Positions 58,531 to 64,000 of a stretch of DNA of 64,000 nt are shown here, one piece after another. The notes below the pieces were generated by a model. The model had not been told where the DNA came from. It did not search any database and was given only the letters and a program-made list of their open reading frames with translations. How positions within the stretch are numbered: the stretch's first letter is position 1; each line of letters begins with the position of its first letter. The stretch is from Lycium barbarum. Taxonomy: Eukaryota; Streptophyta; Magnoliopsida; Solanales; Solanaceae. The translations under genes were made by a program, and so were the position numbers. Location of the stretch: positions 114,127,601-114,191,600 of the forward strand of contig NC_083339.1 in the NCBI RefSeq assembly GCF_019175385.1, given 5' to 3'.

Positions 58531-61500
58531 TGTAACGACCCATTCAGTTGTTATTACGTTTTTGACCATTTTTCCCTTTTAACCCGTCCCCGAGCCTTAT
58601 TAGTACCATTTTGACCCGTGGGACAAGTGGCGTGGTTCCTTAGGCATTGGAGTGAGTTTTTATGTGACTTTTGGAAAATTTGGCTTTTAAGTGAAAATCG
58701 TTTGACTCATAGTTGACATTTGGACAAACGGGCCTTTTTCGGATATCCGTCAATTCCGAGAGGTTCGGATAGTCGTTTAGAACTTGTTTGTATATTCGGT
58801 TCGGTTCCCAACGCACTCGGGTGAATTTTGGAGTTGGGGTTGGAAAGTTGATTTTAGGCCGTTAGGGAGTTGACTTGAAAATCGAGACCTCCGTTGGAAA
58901 TTTCAAGGCCACGAGTACGTTCATAGCACGTTTTTATGTATATCTGCATATTTGGTTTGTGTCCGGAAGGTTCCGGGGTGGTTTCAGGTGTCGATTTCAA
59001 GTTTGGAAGACACCAGAATTTTCTGGTGTCTGGTAAGCGCCATGGCGGTAGGGCTGACCGCTATAGCGGTGGAGCCATAGCGATTGGGTTGACCGCTAAA
59101 TCGGTGGCGCCATGGCGGTAGGGCTGATAGCTATAGTAGTGGCGCCATGGCGGCCTGTTGACCGCCATAGCGGGTGACGGGCATTGACTGAGGTATTTAA
59201 TGATATAAATTCATTCACTTATTATTCCAAAAAAGGTTCATCTTGGGAGATTTTCTAGAGATTTCTGGGGGCAAACTCTTAGAGGTAACTCATCTATCAT
59301 CTCTACCTAATCTTGATTCTTTATCTCACCTAGTTATCATTAATCCATGCTAGAATCTTCCTAAAGTTATGAGAACTAAGTGGGTTGTGGGTTATCTTCC
59401 TCTAATAAACTTGTGAGTATAAAAATTTGTTTTGTTAATGAAGTTAGCATGGGTAACATGGAGTTTATGGGTAATGACTATAGTAACTTGAATCTTCCAT
59501 CTCTAAGGCTTAATTTGTGAATTAAAGGCTAGAGTTTATACCTAAATTGGGGGTTTTACTTCAAATTCGAAATTGGGTAAATCTATGAGTTAATTTAGCA
59601 ATTAGTGGTTGGGTTATGATCATCTAGTGCTTAATTTGATATTTTGATTCAGAATTTCCCATTTTGCCCTTGTGGACCCGTTTTCCTAATTTCTAGGGTT
59701 AGAATTGACCTAGATTGAATAGTAGCAATATTAGTATTATTCTTCATGACTTCTAATCTAGATTTCGAATATGCCTAGACTACTTTGGTTCTGAGGCTCA
59801 GCGGAAAGGCAAGGCGATAAAGTGACTTGTTGGTGTTTGTGGTTCGGCCATCCAGGTAGGTTATGGCTTACCGTTGGTGAGACTTCGTATAGCGAAGCAT
59901 ATATTTAGATTATATTGTCGGAGAAAGCATGTAAACCTTCGGGTATGAAGTTGGGTTGGATATTGCCTTAGGTTGGGCCTTGTTGTGTGATTGGGGCTAG
60001 CCACCCCGTTGTGTTGTCGCTTGATTGTTTTATTGTGATGGTTTGATGCCATTGGGAATTGTTGTTAGTAGATATTGGGAATTGTTGTTCCATCTTGATT
60101 GTGATGTTATAATATCTTACTTGTGGATGTTAATACGAGCATAGAGTTCTATATGACTTGTGTAGTCTCTCATTTATTGTTGGCGTACCATGTTGGTACT
60201 CGTGATATTGATATGTTATTAGCGTACCGTGTTGGTACTCGTGATATTGATATGTTGTTGGCATACCCATGTTGGTACTTGTGATATTGATATGTTGTTG
60301 GCGTACCCATATTGGTACTGGTGATATTGACCTAATTCTTGGTGTTGACACATGCATTGCACACATTCTCATCCATTCATGGTACATTGTTGATATCCTG
60401 ATTTTAACTGATAAAACTCTTTTACTTGAGTGACGTGAGATGGCCAATGTCCGATAATTAATTTCGAAATCGTAGATTATGTTCGATGTCCGATGGTTGT
60501 TCCGGAATCGTAGATTGTGTTTAAAAGAGATGAGAGTCTGTGATCCGAGGTCATGTACCGGAGTGGTATAAGTGTGATAAGAGATCTTGTTGTTGTCGTC
60601 TGCATACTTGAATTATACATTGAGCACTCATCTTGATATTTTTTCATAAGGCACATTTTATAGGGCGGTGACGATCTGGCCTATGTTGTTTTGAAATACT
60701 CGGGAGGTTTTATACTAATTGCACAACCATTCTGTGTTGTGTGATACGGAATGGTCGGCAGGCGTGAAGGGTGGAAAGGTCGTCTCTATGCTGTGTGATA
60801 CGGATCGACATAGTACATGGACTTCGCGGGTCCCCCATGGGTTGTGCTACCGAGACGTCAATATTTTCGTCCGGAGTACATGTGTACACAGCATTGCATA
60901 AACATTTCATACATTATTACATTGCATTGCACTTGGTTTCTATTGTGATTATCCCTGTGATGTACTTGATATTCTTGTGATGTACTTATGATCTATGGAT
61001 TCAGACTGAGTATTTAAGACTTGGCATATTTGGGGGAGTACAACTTCAACTTAGGTGATGACGTGTACTTGGTTCTGGCTTGTGTATGATTTATGCTGGT
61101 TGATTTATCTGCCTATCCTGCTTTATTGTCTGAATTATGTCAGCTACGCTCAGCCGACCGATGATACCTACCAGTACCGTTGTTTTGTACTGACCTACGC
61201 TTGCTGCATTCTTTTATATATGCAGAGTAATAGACAGGTTCCACTCTTTTCCCTCGGGGATGATTGACGAGGCTGCTGTAGAGTCATTACAGGGTGAGCA
61301 CGATGACGGCCGTTGCCCGGATGTTCTCTTCTTTACTTACTTGTCTTACTCTTATTTCGAGACAGTTGTATTATGAGAACTTATCATCTTTCAGACTCGT
61401 AGTATGTAGTTAGTGCTCTTGTATAACCAGACCAGATCTATAGGGTTGTATTTAGTATTTCAGCACTTTATCTATATGGATGATTTGAGACTTATTCAGT

Positions 61501-61607
61501 ATTTATTTCTTCCGCCTTTACTTCAATTGGTTATATTGGGATAAGGGTTCGCCTATCGCGGTGGGAACGATAGGTGCCCGCACGTCCTAGTAAAATGGGT
61601 CGTGACA
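58531..61607 (+). repeat. 3' LTR (3,077 bp) of the hairpin-bearing gypsy element
   Basis: It starts TGTAACGACCCATTCAGTTG after a stretch with polypurine character and ends GTAAAATGGGTCGTGACA. Its final 136 bp recurs twice, in opposite orientations, at 54,991-55,277. It contains GCGCCATGGCGGT-type palindromic repeats (59,035-59,185) and four copies of a roughly 43-bp unit with TTGGTACTCGTGATATTGAT (60,180-60,335). Confidence 0.85.
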
Positions 61608-61847
61608 ACCGTTTTCTACGGATCCTTAATACTAGGGTACTTAAAACCTTCCCTAGGGGATCACCAAAACTCTTACCTCAAACTCTAGTTTAAAAAGGAT
61701 TTACCTTTTGTTTGACTAAACTCTTTTAACTCGATTTTCCTAATTTCCTTTATAAACTTAGGTGGCGACTCTAAAAATATAAAATTCAAATAGAGTCCAC
61801 AACCTCTTAGTAGCTTTTATGCACCCGCGTAAAAGTGAACCGTAACA

Positions 61848-62838
61848 GCTACTACCAATGTGTGTAACATAGGTTATGTCACCATTAGGTAGACAGACTG
61901 GTTTTAAACTTGTGGTTTGAGTCACTGAAGATTTATGCATAATTCTAAAATCTACCACCATGTGGTTAGTTGCTCCTGTATTAATAATCCATTTCAAGTT
62001 ACTAATTGAAGCTAATAAGGCACTGTTAATACTCATACCTACTGCATTGCAAGAGCTGACATCAGAAGGGCCTAAAATCTTGTGAATTAACTTGAGAATT
62101 TCATCATATTGTTCCTGAGTAAAAGCAGCATTTCCCATGTGACTTATTTGAGCCATTGTCAAACCAATCTCTGAAGTTTGTGCACCAGAAGTAGAGGCTT
62201 GGTTGTGACTTTCTTGATTAACTTATTCAGCCATGTATGCAGTAGAATTACCTGGTCCTTTCCTCTTTTTGAAGTTAGGTAGATACCCAATGAGCTTCCA
62301 ACAATTTTCTTTGTTGTGTCCTTTGAGTTTACAGAACTCACATTGAACATCATAGTTCTTCTTGAACCTCTGAGCGTTGCCCCAATTTCTTGTGTATAGA
62401 ACAATATCAAAGTTGTTGTTTATTGGAGCTGGATTTGCACCCAAGATTCCAGCAGTAGCAGCTGTAGACCTTTGACTCTCATCGCTAATGATCATAGAGT
62501 ATGCTTGATTCACAGAGGGCACTGGTGTCATAAGTAATATCTGACTTCTTGCTTAGTTGTATGACTCATTCAAGCCCATCAAGAATTGAAAGAGTTTTAA
62601 CTTTTAAAGATGAATGATGAACTCCTTAGACTTATCACAGTTGCACCTTGGTGTAGGCACAAGAGCCTCAAATTCCTCCCATAAGTCCTTGAGTTTAGAA
62701 AAATATGAAGAAACAGTAGTTGTTCCTTGAGCCAAGGTAGCAATTTCCTTATGTAGGTTAAAATTTCTCGAACCATCAACTTTAGTGAAACTTTCACACA
62801 ATTCTTCCCAGACTGCCTGAGCATTAGATGCATACTGA
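61848..62838 (-). pseudogene. Ty1/copia gag and protease half, decayed
   Basis: Minus strand: gag (UBN2-like; SNAQAVWEELCESFTKVDG near 62,800; LAQGTTTVSSYFSKLKDLWE near 62,720), a CCHC knuckle (CEFCKLKGHNKENC, near 62,340), then the protease region (LKWIINTGATNHMVVDF near 61,970). The protease catalytic triad is NTG instead of DTG, so the active-site Asp is lost. The frame is broken by stops and shifts near 62,220 and 62,590. It ends at the solo-LTR target duplication and continues at 43,912 on the far side. The N-terminus is cut off by another LTR at about 62,839. Confidence 0.85.
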
Positions 62839-64000
62839 TGTGCCGTGAAATTATGGGATATTCGATGCTAATTCCTTATGCTTTTGTAAATTTTCAAGCA
62901 CTTTTGTTGTTAATTTTCGTGTATTTATGTCGTTTTGTAGGATAAGATGTCCGGAGAGCATAACAGAGTAAAATGGAGGAAAAATAGCTGAAATGCGGCA
63001 CATGCTACTAGCACATGCGAGTAGCATGTTGTGCATGCGAACAACACTTGCTGCAGCATGTGCTGACAGAGATATTTGCACAACATGCTACAGTTTGGTG
63101 CAACATGCGACATAAGATGCGAGTAGCATGTTGTGCACGCAGGGTATTTTTGTCCAAATTTTTTTCCCGTTTTGGCACTTCTATAAATAGAATGCGAGGG
63201 TTTGTAAAACTCATCTTTGGCAGTTTTTTACAAGTTTTGGAGACTAGGTTCCTATACCACACTTTGGGGTTGAAGATTTTAAGATTTGGTTGAGCATTTC
63301 TTAAACCTTTACTTCATTTCTTCAATTCCTTGCTTTGTATTGTATATCTAAGTGTGTAGAATTTTATTCCATAACTTTAATCTTGTTTATGAAAATATTC
63401 ATTTGCAAAGTTGGATGAAACCTCTTGTTATACTTATGTATTGAATGATTGTTATTTCTAATGAAGTGGGTTTATTGTTTCTCTATTAACTCTTCAAGCT
63501 TTAATGTCATTTAATGGTGTACAACATTATTTGTGCCTAAATACCCATACTTTGCTTGGAAAAGAAAGTAGAGGTTAGGAAAAGAGTTAATAGCAAGAAT
63601 TTGGGTCATTAAACCCATCTAATAACTTGAGCTCGGAAGAGGATAGTTACTTGAGGTTAAATTGATTGTGCCTAATATCACACTCTAAGGCTTGGAAAAG
63701 CTTAGAGTGAAATTCATTGATTTGGTTGGAAGACTAATGAGATTTTAGAAATCATTATCTATTAACATAAACCCGTTCTTAGTTGTAAAATCATGAAATA
63801 CATTGGATCGTTACTTGAGTGTAATTTCCTTTGTATCCAAACTTGTGGCCATTGATCATTTGACTCGCTTTCTAGGTTAGTTTTATCTTTGTTAGTTTTT
63901 TAATCAAAAACCAAATATTGAAAAAGTGTTTGACTTAGCTTAGTTGGTGATAATTCCTTACTTGTTTAAATCGCCTAGTATATTGTTCCTTGTGGGATCG
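62839..64000 (+). repeat. 5' part of a further LTR element (Athila/Tat-like) running out of the window
   Basis: The copia gag frame is lost at about 62,839, where TGTGCCGTGAAATTATGGGA begins, a TG-starting sequence resembling the LTR of Athila/Tat-type elements. A TATA box (CTATAAATAG, 63,181-63,190) fits an LTR promoter. A cluster of ACATGC/GCATGT-type motifs lies at 62,997-63,140. The end GTTCCTTGTGGGATCG at the window edge resembles the downstream part of such LTRs. The 3' boundary, partner LTR and target duplication are outside the window, and I see no coding region in it. Confidence 0.55.

Larger units (their letters stand above)
54991..61607 (+). mobile_element. Tekay/Del-like gypsy element with hairpin in place of the 5' LTR
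   Basis: Order on the plus strand: hairpin of two LTR-end fragments (54,991-55,277), primer-binding site, decayed and shortened internal region (to 58,530), 3' LTR (58,531-61,607). Flanks AACGT (54,986-54,990) and ACCGT (61,608-61,612) fit a 5-bp target duplication with one mutation. The internal 3.25 kb is shorter than expected for the group and keeps only fragments of pol. Confidence 0.75.
43918..61847 (+). mobile_element. Apparent solo LTR of a long-LTR Tat/Ogre-like gypsy element, expanded to 17.9 kb by nested insertions
   Basis: It starts TGTTGACACCTAATTTTTGA and ends GTGAACCGTAACA (TG...CA), with the 5-bp duplication GCTAC at 43,913-43,917 and 61,848-61,852. Taking the element out joins the copia protease and pre-integrase frame without a shift. 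Subtracting the four nested insertions leaves about 4.8 kb, with no gag or pol and no primer-binding site that belongs to it. The family guess rests on the length and on the TAGGTGGCGACTCT motif near its 3' end. Uninterrupted parts are about 43,918-44,673, 47,333-49,556, 53,229-54,990 and 61,613-61,847. They hold no credible genes. Confidence 0.75.

Overview
The window is nuclear DNA of a flowering plant. Evidence: spliced genes with GT-AG introns, plant-type LINE, Ty3/gypsy and Ty1/copia elements, MITEs, a TRIM and SINEs. The AU-like SINE and the mixture of repeats suggest an asterid, possibly Solanaceae; the species cannot be fixed by reading alone. I found no bacterial-style operon, CRISPR array or obviously new enzyme system.

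Region 1 (1-11,400): a Ty3/gypsy element on the minus strand, split by a 6.27-kb LINE. The LINE has a perfect 8-bp target duplication, and the gypsy reading frame resumes exactly across it.

Region 2 (11,400-38,400): a gene island with three complete spliced genes that I could model exon by exon. (a) An NT-C2/coiled-coil protein (15,006-20,823, plus, 8 exons, about 897 aa). (b) SHOC1, a meiotic XPF-like ZMM crossover protein (33,074-21,970, minus, 8 exons, about 1,627 aa), convergent with (a). (c) An LTI65/RD29B/CAP160-type desiccation and cold response protein (35,994-38,383, plus, 5 exons, about 651 aa), divergent from SHOC1. The set corresponds to the neighbours At5g52280 - At5g52290 (SHOC1) - At5g52300 (RD29B) of Arabidopsis, so it is a conserved microsyntenic block. 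Its introns and spacers carry a TRIM, several MITEs, a mitochondrial cox3-containing insertion inside a SHOC1 intron, and a MULE-like element inside a Stowaway-like element. Upstream of the LTI65-like gene lies an exact 43-bp duplication carrying DRE-type and ABRE-type cores.

Region 3 (38,400-64,000): a nested retrotransposon pile. Three tandem copies of a roughly 370-bp unit follow the LTI65-like gene. A decayed Ty1/copia element (minus) starts near 40.3 kb, is interrupted for 17.9 kb, and its gag/protease part reappears at 61.8-62.8 kb. The interrupting unit is what looks like a solo LTR of a long-LTR (Tat/Ogre-like) element with a 5-bp target duplication. It was itself invaded by a terminal-inverted-repeat element carrying a tRNA-Ala gene and a 42-bp minisatellite, by a 3.67-kb solo LTR, by a SINE, and by a Tekay/Del-like gypsy element whose 5' LTR has been replaced by a 136-bp hairpin beside the primer-binding site. 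A further LTR enters the copia gag at about 62,839 and runs to the window end. A 188-base assembly gap lies at 54,676-54,863.
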